From contig NZ_JAEPPI010000001.1 in NCBI RefSeq assembly GCF_017641085.1, positions 806,001 to 870,000 of the forward strand: 64,000 nucleotides of DNA. Reading direction: 5' to 3'. Every line of letters begins with the position of its first letter. Position 1 is the first letter of the stretch. The stretch is from Gracilimonas sp. (GTDB taxonomy: Bacteria > Bacteroidota > Rhodothermia > Balneolales > Balneolaceae). Below, piece by piece: positions 10,459-18,646 of the stretch. The notes below the pieces were generated by a model. The model saw nothing but the letters and a program-made list of their open reading frames with translations. It ran no database searches and was not told where the DNA came from. A program made the position numbers and the translations under genes.

Positions 10459-11000
10459 AGATTTCAGAAACTCGTATTCCTGCTGTAAAGATTATAGAGC
10501 CTCAGGTTTTTGAAGACGACCGGGGGTATTTTTTTGAAGCGTACCGGAAGTCGGAGCTCAAAAAAGCCGGTATCGATGTAGATTTTGTACAGGATAACGT
10601 CTCAAAATCCTATAAAAACACCGTTCGCGGGTTACACTATCAAATCCAGAATCCGCAAGATAAACTGGTGCAGTGCCTGAAGGGATCTATCCTGGATGTG
10701 GCCGTGGATCTTCGTCAGGATTCGCCCTCCTTTGGTAATTACGTGGCATTCAAGCTCAGCGATGTGAGCAAACGCATGCTGTTTATACCCAAAGGATTTG
10801 CCCATGGTTTTTCAGTGCTATCCGACGAAGCTATTGTAGCTTACAAGTGCTCCGACTATTACAACGCAGAGGGAGAGCGGGGGGTCCGGTGGGACGATCC
10901 GCTGATTCGGGTGCACTGGGATGTTACCCGTCCGATACTTTCCGAGAAAGACCGTACGCTGCCTCTGTTTTCATCACTCAAAGAAGAAGACCTATTCTGA
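10455..11000 (+). CDS. rfbC: dTDP-4-dehydrorhamnose 3,5-epimerase
   Basis: Epimerises C3 and C5 of dTDP-4-keto-6-deoxyglucose. The cupin-fold signature VRGLHYQ is at residues 57-63 with the catalytic His at about 61. IPKGFAHGF follows at 111-119, and there is a downstream tyrosine pair in SDYY. The start at ATG 10455 overlaps the rfbD stop by four bases and gives the usual N-terminus (MKISETRIPAV). The length of 181 residues is typical. rfbB begins 1 base after the stop. Confidence 0.96.
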   Translation: MKISETRIPAVKIIEPQVFEDDRGYFFEAYRKSELKKAGIDVDFVQDNVSKSYKNTVRGLHYQIQNPQDKLVQCLKGSILDVAVDLRQDSPSFGNYVAFKLSDVSKRMLFIPKGFAHGFSVLSDEAIVAYKCSDYYNAEGERGVRWDDPLIRVHWDVTRPILSEKDRTLPLFSSLKEEDLF

Positions 11001-11001
11001 T

Positions 11002-12009
11002 ATGCGCATAATTGTAACGGGAGGAGCCGGTTTCATCGGTTCGAACCTGATTTTACGACTTACCGAAGACCACCCCGACTGGGAAATTTATAACCTTGAT
11101 AAGCTGACCTATGCTTCCGATCAATCCTACCTGAAGTCGCTAAAAGATTCAGGCAGGTACTACTTTAAGAAAGTGGATTTGGTGAACCGGAATGAGGTTC
11201 ATGATATAGTACAGACATTTAAGCCTCAGGGTGTTTTCCACCTGGCAGCCGAATCGCATGTGGATAATTCCATCCAGGGCCCCGAGCCTTTTATTCAGTC
11301 CAATATCGTAGGCACCTTCAACATACTTGAAGAATGCCGGCTGCTTTGGAAAGATGATGAAGAGGAGTGGAAGAACAACCGTTTTCTGCACGTATCTACC
11401 GATGAAGTGTATGGGGAGCTGGAAGATGAAGACGGTTTTTTCACTGAGGAAACTCCTTACGCTCCCAATTCGCCTTATTCTGCTTCCAAAGCCGGAAGCG
11501 ATATGATCGTCCGCGCCTATTATCATACTTATGGTATGAATGTGGTGACCACCAATTGCTCCAATAATTACGGGCCTCATCAACATGATGAGAAACTGAT
11601 CCCAGTTGTTATCCGAAGTGCCATCAACCACGAAAAAATACCCGTATATGGAAAAGGGGAGAACGTTCGGGACTGGCTGTTTGTGCATAATCACTGCGAT
11701 GCCCTGGATGTAGCGTTCAACAAAGGAAAAGCCGGAGAAACCTACACCATCGGCGGAAATAATGAATGGAAAAACATAGACCTGGTTCGAAAAATTTGTG
11801 ACATCCTGAATGAGGAAGTTGGAAACGGACCGGATGGAGACTATAAAAACCTCATCACCTTTGTAACCGACCGCTTGGGGCACGACTTCCGCTATGCCAT
11901 TGATGCTTCAAAAATCAAAAACGAATTGGGCTGGGAACCTTCCCAGGATTTTGACGGAATGCTCCGCAAGACAATTTTGTGGTATGTGAAGAAGTATAAT
12001 TCAAAATGA
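11002..12009 (+). CDS. rfbB: dTDP-glucose 4,6-dehydratase
   Basis: NAD-dependent conversion of dTDP-glucose to the 4-keto-6-deoxy sugar. The extended SDR signature GGAGFIGSNL is at residues 7-16. The segment HLAAESHVDNSI is typical of RmlB, as are STDEVYGEL and the catalytic YxxxK in PYSASKAG near residue 160. The start ATG at 11002, one base after the rfbC stop, fixes the N-terminus as MRIIVTGGAG; the frame is open further upstream but only inside rfbC. It is the last gene of the rfbADCB operon, so all four dTDP-rhamnose enzymes are present. The product probably feeds surface polysaccharide. Confidence 0.96.
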   Translation: MRIIVTGGAGFIGSNLILRLTEDHPDWEIYNLDKLTYASDQSYLKSLKDSGRYYFKKVDLVNRNEVHDIVQTFKPQGVFHLAAESHVDNSIQGPEPFIQSNIVGTFNILEECRLLWKDDEEEWKNNRFLHVSTDEVYGELEDEDGFFTEETPYAPNSPYSASKAGSDMIVRAYYHTYGMNVVTTNCSNNYGPHQHDEKLIPVVIRSAINHEKIPVYGKGENVRDWLFVHNHCDALDVAFNKGKAGETYTIGGNNEWKNIDLVRKICDILNEEVGNGPDGDYKNLITFVTDRLGHDFRYAIDASKIKNELGWEPSQDFDGMLRKTILWYVKKYNSK

Positions 12010-12013
12010 ATAA

Positions 12014-12060
12014 TTAAAAATTTAAAATTGGCACAGATCTGTTCAATTTTAAATTTTTAA
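12014..12060. repeat. A+T-rich composite palindrome after the rfb operon
   Basis: A perfect 17-bp inverted repeat (12014-12030 and 12044-12060) flanks a second perfect 10-bp palindrome, ACAGATCTGT (12033-12042). The right arm is followed by A+T-rich sequence. It may act as a terminator for rfbB or be one copy of a dispersed intergenic repeat. There is no GC-rich stem, so factor-independent termination is uncertain. Confidence 0.7.
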
Positions 12061-12090
12061 TCTATAATTCTTAATTCTAAAGCGAATAAA

Positions 12091-12564
12091 ATGAGCGATA
12101 GAAACTATTGGTTAATGAAATCAGAACCGGATGATTACAGCATTGATGACCTGAAGAAAGACGGGGAGACCGAGTGGACGGGCGTCAGAAATTATGCAGC
12201 CCGGAATTATATGCGTGATGACATGAAGAAAGGAGATGGCGTTCTCTTCTATCACTCCAACATTTCAACACCGGTAATTGTGGGAACGATGGAGGTGTCA
12301 AAAGAATCGCATCCCGATCCCCTTCAATTCGATCCCAATTCTAAATACTTCGATGAAAAGAGTACCGAAAGCGAACCCCGTTGGCAGCTGGTTGACGTCA
12401 AGTTCGTTCAGAAATTTGATAAAGAAGTAACCCGGGATCAGCTTAAAGAAGACCCCATATTACAAGACATGGAGCTATTTCGCTTAGCACGGCATTCTAT
12501 TACCCCGGTCCGGGAAGAAGAATGGAAAAGGCTACACGAACTTGCTGAAGCTGAAGTTAAATAA
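12091..12564 (+). CDS. EVE domain-containing protein
   Basis: Compact 157-residue single-domain protein. The N-terminal YWLMKSEPDDYSIDDL and the TEWTGVRNYAARNYMR block are hallmarks of the EVE fold (related to PUA and YTH domains), which binds modified bases in nucleic acids. GDGVLFYHSN and the PRWQLVDVKF strand complete it. Family members are small cytosolic proteins implicated in RNA/DNA modification reading and sometimes linked to defence; no defence neighbours are seen here. It is separated from rfbB by the palindromic spacer and is probably its own unit. Confidence 0.93.
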   Translation: MSDRNYWLMKSEPDDYSIDDLKKDGETEWTGVRNYAARNYMRDDMKKGDGVLFYHSNISTPVIVGTMEVSKESHPDPLQFDPNSKYFDEKSTESEPRWQLVDVKFVQKFDKEVTRDQLKEDPILQDMELFRLARHSITPVREEEWKRLHELAEAEVK

Positions 12565-12585
12565 GCTTCATCGGAGAGTTTTAAG

Positions 12586-12612
12586 TGCTGGGATCATTTT
12601 TTGATCTCAGCA
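12586..12612. terminator. Hairpin between convergent EVE gene and small membrane ORFs
   Basis: Arms TGCTGGGATCA (12586-12596) and TGATCTCAGCA (12602-12612) pair over 11 bp with one G-T wobble around a T-only loop. It lies in the convergent gap and overlaps the stop codon of the minus-strand small ORF. A U-tract is weak on both sides, so it may only be a 3' stabilising hairpin. Confidence 0.5.
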
Positions 12613-12746
12613 TTACTTTCCTCGGGGAATGAATTTGTTTTTCGCTCATCTTCCAGCTCTCTCATTTCCTTGATTGTTAATCCATAGCCAATCAGAAATA
12701 AGACGGTCGTAAAAATTCCGCAAAATAGTATAACTGTATTACTCAT
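12594..12746 (-). CDS. Small single-pass membrane protein (50 aa), unknown
   Basis: Encodes 50 residues starting MSNTVILFCGIFTTVLF. One N-terminal transmembrane helix (about residues 4-24) is followed by a charged cytosolic tail with KEMRELEDERK. Its start overlaps the stop of the upstream small gene (ATGAGTAA at 12739-12746), the arrangement expected of a real translationally coupled pair. I do not recognise a family. The pair diverges from the rhodopsin gene, so an accessory role for the pump can be imagined but not shown. Confidence 0.55.
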   Translation of the reverse strand: MSNTVILFCGIFTTVLFLIGYGLTIKEMRELEDERKTNSFPEESNAEIKK

Positions 12747-12912
12747 TGGGACTCCTGTATATATTCTTGATATAAATTCCGAAGCCTAAGAGAGAAGGAA
12801 CCCAGATACCTACAAAAATTCCTGCTTCAGGGTTAGTGGTAAACCATAAATAAATGGATAGCAGCATCGATAGAAATGCTGAACCCAGAATAAAAACATC
12901 AGATAATTTCAT
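12739..12912 (-). CDS. Small two-helix membrane protein (57 aa), unknown
   Basis: Encodes 57 residues starting MKLSDVFILGSAFLSML. Two hydrophobic helices (about 5-24 and 31-49) are joined by a short loop containing NPEAG. It is first of a two-gene minus-strand unit with an 8-base overlap to the next small gene. It is not assignable to a known family by eye. It transcribes away from the rhodopsin gene across a 214-base intergenic region. Confidence 0.55.
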   Translation of the reverse strand: MKLSDVFILGSAFLSMLLSIYLWFTTNPEAGIFVGIWVPSLLGFGIYIKNIYRSPNE

Positions 12913-13126
12913 AATGAATATTGGTTAATGTTCATCCTTCAAATGCATATGCTTTTTCAATCATTCCGTTAAGCGAATTTGGAACTTTCAAATTGAAGTG
13001 AAAGTTGTGTTGGTAACTATTTATCAAATGAGATGTGCTTGAGCTGCAGATTAAGATTACCCACACGGGATAATCATCATGGTTTGTGGCCGGGCTTAAC
13101 ATAAACCACAACCAAATCTATTAACC

Positions 13127-14002
13127 ATGAATGATTTAATTAGCGTGTTGGGTAATTCTACCTTCGAAAACTATGTGGCTCTGGAGTCTGGGTTTTCAGA
13201 GATGGCTTATCAGATGTCGGCCCATGTTTTAACTCTGGGTTATGCCGTGATGCTGGCCGGTCTTCTATATTTTGTCCTTACTTTGAAGACGGTAAAAGCA
13301 AAATTCCGTATTTCATCGGTACTTTCCGTTGTAGTGATGGTTTCTGCTTTTTTACTGCTTTATGTTCAACAACAAAACTGGACCACCGCACTGGTATATA
13401 ATGCTGACACAGCGCGATATGTATTGGCCCCCGGTGCCGACCTTTTTAATAACGGCTACCGGTATTTAAACTGGCTGATTGATGTGCCAATGCTTCTGTT
13501 CCAGATTCTGTTTGTAGTTACTTTGACAACAAGCAGTTTCAGTTCCATTCGAAATGGCTTCTGGTTTTCCGGAGCCGGTATGATTATTACCGGGTACATT
13601 GGCCAGTTTTATGAAGTTTCAAATCCTGTTGTGTTCTTTATCTGGGGATTTATATCCACCGTCTTTTTCATCCATATTCTATACCTGATGAACAAAGTAA
13701 TTAAAGAGGGACAGGAAGGAATACCCGAAAAAGCCAAAGGATATTTAGGCACCATCTGGAAGCTTTTCTTGTTTTCCTGGTTCCTGTATCCCGGCGCGTA
13801 CCTTATGCCATATCTGTTCAGCTTTGGACTGGAGCCGGCACTAAGTGAAACGGCGGTGGTTGCACGTCATATTACTTATACCATCGCTGATATAAGTTCT
13901 AAAGTGATCTATGGAATTCTGCTTACCCTAGCTGCCCAGGAAATGAGTAAAGCTGAAGGTTACGATTATGATACCTTTGACAGAGAGCTTAACAGCCAAT
14001 AA
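13127..14002 (+). CDS. Light-driven sodium-pump rhodopsin (NDQ type)
   Basis: Seven-helix microbial rhodopsin of 291 residues. The helix C motif reads RYLNWLIDVPMLLFQ, giving N115, D119 and Q126 at the positions of bacteriorhodopsin D85, T89 and D96. This NDQ triad defines the KR2-type sodium pumps. The Schiff-base lysine is K259 in DISSKVIYG, with counter-residue D255. The N-terminal H33 and the D105 in ADLFNNG also match residues that are conserved in KR2. Expected function: outward Na+ transport driven by light in the cytoplasmic membrane, with H+ pumping when Na+ is absent. The retinal-forming gene is convergent immediately downstream. Confidence 0.96.
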   Translation: MNDLISVLGNSTFENYVALESGFSEMAYQMSAHVLTLGYAVMLAGLLYFVLTLKTVKAKFRISSVLSVVVMVSAFLLLYVQQQNWTTALVYNADTARYVLAPGADLFNNGYRYLNWLIDVPMLLFQILFVVTLTTSSFSSIRNGFWFSGAGMIITGYIGQFYEVSNPVVFFIWGFISTVFFIHILYLMNKVIKEGQEGIPEKAKGYLGTIWKLFLFSWFLYPGAYLMPYLFSFGLEPALSETAVVARHITYTIADISSKVIYGILLTLAAQEMSKAEGYDYDTFDRELNSQ

Positions 14003-14026
14003 CAAAAGGCTTAAAGCTGACGATTT

Positions 14027-14057
14027 AAACCCGGTGAGTAGCATTCCCGGGTTTTTT
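14027..14057. terminator. Intrinsic terminator between rhodopsin and blh
   Basis: AAACCCGG (14027-14034) pairs with CCGGGTTT (14047-14054) and runs into six Ts (14052-14057). In the other direction the A-run before the left arm is shorter, so it mainly serves the plus-strand rhodopsin gene. It lies just before the blh stop codon. Confidence 0.85.
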
Positions 14058-14058
14058 A

Positions 14059-14988
14059 TTATCTGAATTTTCGGTACATGGTTTCAACAATAAAGATATG
14101 GGGAAGAGTGAGAACACTAATCAGAATAAAAAGAAGCCCAACCAAAAGATCTTCATCCCCAAACGCTTGCATGATGAAGTAGAGGGCAGCAAGTGCCGCA
14201 TAAGAAATAAGGCTGAGAAACAAAGTTTTTCTGTAAAACCAGTTCATCGACACACCCAGATCACGATTGTTCAGATAGTTGAGCATCGTTCTAATGTGAT
14301 TGTATGAGTGCCAGCCTCCGAAATACACAGAGAAAGCAAATATGGGGTCAGCGATGGCAAACAAGGCTGGTACGATTAGCGCATCAAGTAAATAGATTGC
14401 GGGCAGTTCATTTCTCTGTAAAAAGCTGAGTACAAATAAATATCCTATAGGGTAGATGGAAGCAAAAGTAAGTGTAAGAACGGGAATTTCAACATAACCG
14501 GAAATAAGACTTAAGCTCGAGAAGCCGGTAATGACTTCAACCACTTCTGAGATATAAACCGGGTCGCTTCCATACAAAATGAGACCTACGATCGTCAAAC
14601 CACGTGAATACAAAAGGATATTCTTGGGTAGAGAAGGCAACTGAAATCGTTCAGCATCGGCCTGACCAAAATGGTAAAGCGTGATCAACAAAAAGATCAG
14701 AAAGCTGAAAAGAGGGAACCAAATCCAAAGCATAGCATAAGCAGCCATCAATGCTGTATAGTATCCATAAAACCAGATCCTTTTTTCTGTTTTATTCTTT
14801 TCCGGAAAAGAATGGTAGGCTATGATATGATCCAGTGAGCCGTGGGGCATGCCTACAAGAATGATTACAATGCCAAGCACCCAAAAGCGGATGGCCTCGG
14901 TAAACTCCGGGAAAAGCAGATCGGTAATAAGAGCTGCAAACCCAAGGGTAACCTGATGAATAGTTTCTTGATTGTACGTTTTACCCAA
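14059..14988 (-). CDS. blh: Brp/Blh-family beta-carotene 15,15'-dioxygenase
   Basis: Polytopic membrane protein of 309 residues. Conserved His/Asp motifs of the Brp/Blh family are present: GMPHGSLDH at about 46-54, YHFGQADAERF at about 105-115 and GGWHSYNHIRT near 225; the histidines are the likely iron ligands. The family cleaves beta-carotene into two retinals. The start is a TTG at 14988, since an in-frame TAA lies five codons upstream and no ATG intervenes. It is convergent with the rhodopsin gene, so the window encodes both opsin and chromophore-forming enzyme. Carotenoid synthesis genes are not in the window. Confidence 0.92.
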   Translation of the reverse strand: MGKTYNQETIHQVTLGFAALITDLLFPEFTEAIRFWVLGIVIILVGMPHGSLDHIIAYHSFPEKNKTEKRIWFYGYYTALMAAYAMLWIWFPLFSFLIFLLITLYHFGQADAERFQLPSLPKNILLYSRGLTIVGLILYGSDPVYISEVVEVITGFSSLSLISGYVEIPVLTLTFASIYPIGYLFVLSFLQRNELPAIYLLDALIVPALFAIADPIFAFSVYFGGWHSYNHIRTMLNYLNNRDLGVSMNWFYRKTLFLSLISYAALAALYFIMQAFGDEDLLVGLLFILISVLTLPHIFIVETMYRKFR

Positions 14989-15089
14989 TAGAAAAATGCG
15001 TAATTATATATAGGTTACAGAAAACTTTATCTGCTTTTTAACAGTTCCTTTCAGAACAACAATTATGAAAGAATCAAATTTCCGGACAA

Positions 15090-15902
15090 TTGAAGTATAA
15101 AAAGTCTCTCATTTCTGTATCTGCTGTATTGCTGCTTAGCTATATAGGCATCTGCGGCTACTTCTACCTGATTCAAAACACTATCATCTTCAGGCCTTCC
15201 CAATCTGATATCAGCGACACCTATTCGTATAATTTCCCCTTCGAGGAGCGCTGGTTTGAGCCGGAAGAAGGGGTTCGGATTCACGCCATTCACGCTTTTG
15301 CGGATTCGGATTCAGCAGGCGGACTGGTGATTTACCATCACGGAAACCGTGGAAACAACAGAACCAACCCGGCAAAGTTTGAGCTGTTCCTGAATGCCGG
15401 CTACGATGTATTGTACCCGGATTACCGCGAATATGGAAAAAGCTCCGGAGAGCTCTGGAATGAAGAAGACCTGGTGGGGGATATGGCTTACGTTTTTGAC
15501 CAGATGGAGCAGGAGTATAACGAGGAAAACATCATTGTGATGGGCTACTCACTGGGAGCGGGAGTAGCAGCACAAGTGGCTGCTGCTAACGACCCCAAGA
15601 TGCTGATTATGTGGACGCCATTTTACAGCATGATTGATATGAAGGATGCTCAATTCGCCTTTCTGCCCGACTTTCTGGTACGATTTCCACTACGAACCGA
15701 TTTGGCCTTGCAAAAAATTGAAGAGCCGGTCTACATCTTTTATGCGGGGGAGGATCAGGTTTTACCTTTAGAAAGGTCTCTCAGGCTTACTGAACATCTA
15801 AAAGAAAGAGATAAATATTTTGTGTTGGAAAACCAGGGGCACGGATGGATTTATCGGAATCAGGAACTGCTACGGGTGATGGAGGAGATACTGAATCGGT
15901 AG
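15090..15902 (+). CDS. Membrane-anchored alpha/beta hydrolase
   Basis: A 270-residue protein with an N-terminal hydrophobic anchor (about 5-28) and an alpha/beta-hydrolase domain. YHHGNRGNN forms the oxyanion region and the nucleophile elbow is GYSLGAG (Ser near 152). The acid probably lies in YAGEDQVLP and the His in NQGHGWIY. The start is a TTG at 15090; the only other codon in range, ATG 15065, is out of frame and stops early. It resembles the BEM46/YfhR group of serine hydrolases with unknown substrates. Confidence 0.85.
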   Translation: MKYKKSLISVSAVLLLSYIGICGYFYLIQNTIIFRPSQSDISDTYSYNFPFEERWFEPEEGVRIHAIHAFADSDSAGGLVIYHHGNRGNNRTNPAKFELFLNAGYDVLYPDYREYGKSSGELWNEEDLVGDMAYVFDQMEQEYNEENIIVMGYSLGAGVAAQVAAANDPKMLIMWTPFYSMIDMKDAQFAFLPDFLVRFPLRTDLALQKIEEPVYIFYAGEDQVLPLERSLRLTEHLKERDKYFVLENQGHGWIYRNQELLRVMEEILNR

Positions 15903-15938
15903 TAACCTGAATTCGGGGAGCAATGAGAATGGCGCGGG

Positions 15939-15984
15939 ATTGAATATTGAACATTCAATAAAGAACATTGAATATTGAATTTTT
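15939..15984. repeat. A+T-rich direct/inverted repeat cluster
   Basis: The motif ATTGAATATTGAA and its relatives (GAACATTCAATA, GAACATTGAATATTGAAT) recur several times and also form dyads within 46 bases. It lies in the gap between a plus-strand hydrolase and a convergent minus-strand CNNM gene. Function unknown; possibly a dispersed intergenic repeat. Confidence 0.6.
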
Positions 15985-16042
15985 GGTCTGGTACTACGTC
16001 CGGAAAGACATGATTGTAAGGTAAGTCAGAGTTGCAGGGTTG

Positions 16043-17092
16043 TTATTCCAATAAATCCAGAGGGTCTTCGGCGCTGCCGATAATGGTTTCAAGGGCATCG
16101 GTTAGGGTAACCAGCCCAATAATTTTACCTTCTTCTTCTGTAACCAGCGCCAGTTCCTGGTGCTCTTCCTGAAAGCGATCGATGAGCTTACTTACCGGCA
16201 GGTCTTTTCCAATCACCATGCGAGGCCAGTCGAAATCATCCAGCTCTTTGCTGCCCTCCAAAAGTGCTTCTGCATTTGCGGTAATTTGCGGCGTGTATAA
16301 AATACCGATGAAGTCATCTATGGAATTACCCACCAGCGGATAACGGGTGTGCATATTCCGGTTCAGGGTGGCTAAATTTTCCCGGAATGTTTTCTCCGTA
16401 CTCATGGTCACTACATCATCTCTGGGGATCATGATGTCTTTTACGGGTATTTGCTCGATATCCAGAGTGTTGATGATTTCCTCCCGGCGCTCCTCATCCA
16501 TGTCACCGCTTTTCAGCAGCTCTACCATCTCGGCACGGATGTCTTCGGTGGAAGACGATTCCTGCTGCAGCCAACTTCGCTCCATTTCAATGTTGAACAG
16601 CCGGAGGGTAGCCTTGGTGATGCGATCTCCTAAAAGCAGAAAAGGATAAATGACATACGTCCACCAATAGAGAGGAGCCGCACAGTACCGGGCAACCGAC
16701 TTGGCTCGTTCAACCCCGAGATAAGTGGGCGCCTGTTCTCCCCAAATAGTATGCACGAAGTTTATAAACACCACCGACAGAATAATGGAAATGGTGTGGG
16801 TAGAAATACTGCCGATGCTTTCAGCCGTAAAGAACAGTTCGATGAGTTGAGTTACAGCAGGCTCCGCTATAACACCCAAAAGTATACTGGTAGTGGTGAT
16901 CCCAATCTGGCAGGAGGTGAGGTAGATTTCCAGCGTCTTGGTCATTTCCCAGGCCCGGTTCAACCCCGAACTTTCTTCAAGATTGTCCTGCTTATACTGC
17001 CTGAGTCGGGTGAGGGCAAATTCGGTAGCTACAAAAAACGCGTTGAGCAACAGCAGGATGACGCCGCTAAGTAAGCGAATGGTAAGCTCCAT
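16043..17092 (-). CDS. CNNM/CBS-domain membrane protein (HlyC/CorC-like)
   Basis: 349 residues. An N-terminal CNNM (DUF21) membrane domain with about four helices (1-180) is followed by a tandem CBS-domain module (about 200-320) with IPVKDIMIPRDDVVTMS and the second-repeat phrase ELALVTEEEGKIIGLVTLTD. These proteins are linked to Mg2+ or Na+-coupled divalent cation export and the CBS pair binds adenine nucleotides. It lacks the C-terminal CorC_HlyC domain seen in the paralogue at 52128-53519. Confidence 0.9.
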   Translation of the reverse strand: MELTIRLLSGVILLLLNAFFVATEFALTRLRQYKQDNLEESSGLNRAWEMTKTLEIYLTSCQIGITTTSILLGVIAEPAVTQLIELFFTAESIGSISTHTISIILSVVFINFVHTIWGEQAPTYLGVERAKSVARYCAAPLYWWTYVIYPFLLLGDRITKATLRLFNIEMERSWLQQESSSTEDIRAEMVELLKSGDMDEERREEIINTLDIEQIPVKDIMIPRDDVVTMSTEKTFRENLATLNRNMHTRYPLVGNSIDDFIGILYTPQITANAEALLEGSKELDDFDWPRMVIGKDLPVSKLIDRFQEEHQELALVTEEEGKIIGLVTLTDALETIIGSAEDPLDLLE

Positions 17093-17246
17093 GAAAGAAG
17101 AACAATTTTAGGGTGCTGAAAGAAAATCCAAAAAGGGTGACAATTCCTGTCGCTGTCCTTTATTATTCTGTACCTTCAAAACTTAGAGGAGTTGGAAAGC
17201 ATTCCTTTGAGTTGCCATAAGTTACAAGTAATAACAGAGTTTAGAC

Positions 17247-18587
17247 ATGGATTACATCTTAGCCATAGCAGGAATCATCATTGGGGGAATTGCGGGGTTT
17301 GCCATAGCGCATTTTAAATCAAAATCAGAAAGTTCGCGGCTGGAAGAACGCAATCAGAATCTGGATGAACAACTTTCGGAGACGGAAGAAAAATGGGAGC
17401 GTGAGGTTCAGGAATTTGAAACTAAGCTCAATAACCTTCAGCATGAAAAAGATGCTGAGCTTACCGAAGAACGAAACCGGGCTAATGAACTTGATAAACA
17501 GCTGGCCGAACGAAATGCGGATTATCGCAATCTTCAGGAGCGACTGAACGAGCAAAAAGAAGAGCTGGCCCAGATGCAGGAACAGCTGACTACTCAGTTT
17601 GAGAACCTGGCTAATAAAATCCTGGAAGAAAAATCAGAGAAATTCACCAAACAAAACAAAGAACAGATAGATCAGCTACTGAATCCGCTGGGGGAGAAGC
17701 TGGAGTCTTTTAAGAAGAAAGTGGAAGAGACATACAACGAGGAAAATCGTCAGCGCGCTACCCTTAAAGAGCAGATTAAACAGATGGCTGAACTCAACAA
17801 AACCATGAGTGAAGATGCCAAAAGCCTGACAAAAGCCCTGAAAGGAGATTCCAAAGCTCAGGGTAATTGGGGGGAGGTAATCTTGCAGCGTATCCTCGAA
17901 AAGTCTGGTTTGCGAAAAGGGGAAGAGTATTTTGCGGAGCAAAGTGTGACCATGGAAGATGGCAGAAGGCTGCGCCCGGATGTGGTGGTGCGCTTACCGG
18001 AGGAGAAATACTTAGTTATTGATTCCAAAGTATCCCTGACGGGCTATGAGCGCTTTAGTTCAACCGAGGATGAAAAGGAACAGGAAAAAGCCTTGAAGGA
18101 ACACGTCAATTCCATTCGTGCTCACATCAAAGGGTTAAGTGATAAAAATTATCAGCACATTCACGAGGATAAGAGCCCGGATTTTGTGTTGCTGTTTATT
18201 CCTATTGAACCGGCATTTGCTCTTGCCCTGCAGCATGACTCTAACATGTATTATGAGGCTTTTGAAAAGAACATTGTGATCGTGAGTCCGTCCACTTTAC
18301 TGGCTACACTTGCTACCATAGAAAGCATCTGGAAGCGCGAGAAGCAAAGCATGAACGCCCGCGAAATCGCAAGCCGGGGAGGAGAGTTGTTGGATAAATT
18401 CACCTTGTTTGTGGAGAGTTTCGAGAAAATCGGAGAACGAATCGGTCAGGCCCAAAAAAGCTACGACAAAGCACTGGGCCGCTTAAGTGAAGGCCGGGGA
18501 AGTCTAATTCGACAAGCCGAAATGCTTAAAGAGCTGGGGGCAGAAAACTCCAAAAAACTACCTTCTCATTTAAACAAGGACGATTAA
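17247..18587 (+). CDS. rmuC: DNA recombination protein RmuC
   Basis: 446 residues. An N-terminal membrane anchor (about 3-22) is followed by a long Glu/Lys/Gln-rich coiled coil to about residue 200. The RmuC domain holds GNWGEVILQRILEKSGL, the nuclease-like core VVVRLPEEKYLVIDSKVSLTGYERF and LLFIPIEPAFALAL. RmuC is thought to limit inversions at short inverted repeats. It appears to stand alone, with mtgA following after about 60 bases. Confidence 0.94.
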   Translation: MDYILAIAGIIIGGIAGFAIAHFKSKSESSRLEERNQNLDEQLSETEEKWEREVQEFETKLNNLQHEKDAELTEERNRANELDKQLAERNADYRNLQERLNEQKEELAQMQEQLTTQFENLANKILEEKSEKFTKQNKEQIDQLLNPLGEKLESFKKKVEETYNEENRQRATLKEQIKQMAELNKTMSEDAKSLTKALKGDSKAQGNWGEVILQRILEKSGLRKGEEYFAEQSVTMEDGRRLRPDVVVRLPEEKYLVIDSKVSLTGYERFSSTEDEKEQEKALKEHVNSIRAHIKGLSDKNYQHIHEDKSPDFVLLFIPIEPAFALALQHDSNMYYEAFEKNIVIVSPSTLLATLATIESIWKREKQSMNAREIASRGGELLDKFTLFVESFEKIGERIGQAQKSYDKALGRLSEGRGSLIRQAEMLKELGAENSKKLPSHLNKDD

Positions 18588-18646
18588 AATAAGAAACAAA
18601 ATGCTGCCGTTGATGTATCTGTTGTTAAAATTGATACCTTTGGCTC

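Noticed and set aside
11149-11883. 244-codon minus-strand frame inside rfbB
   Set aside because: rfbB on the plus strand has all catalytic motifs; the antisense frame has none.
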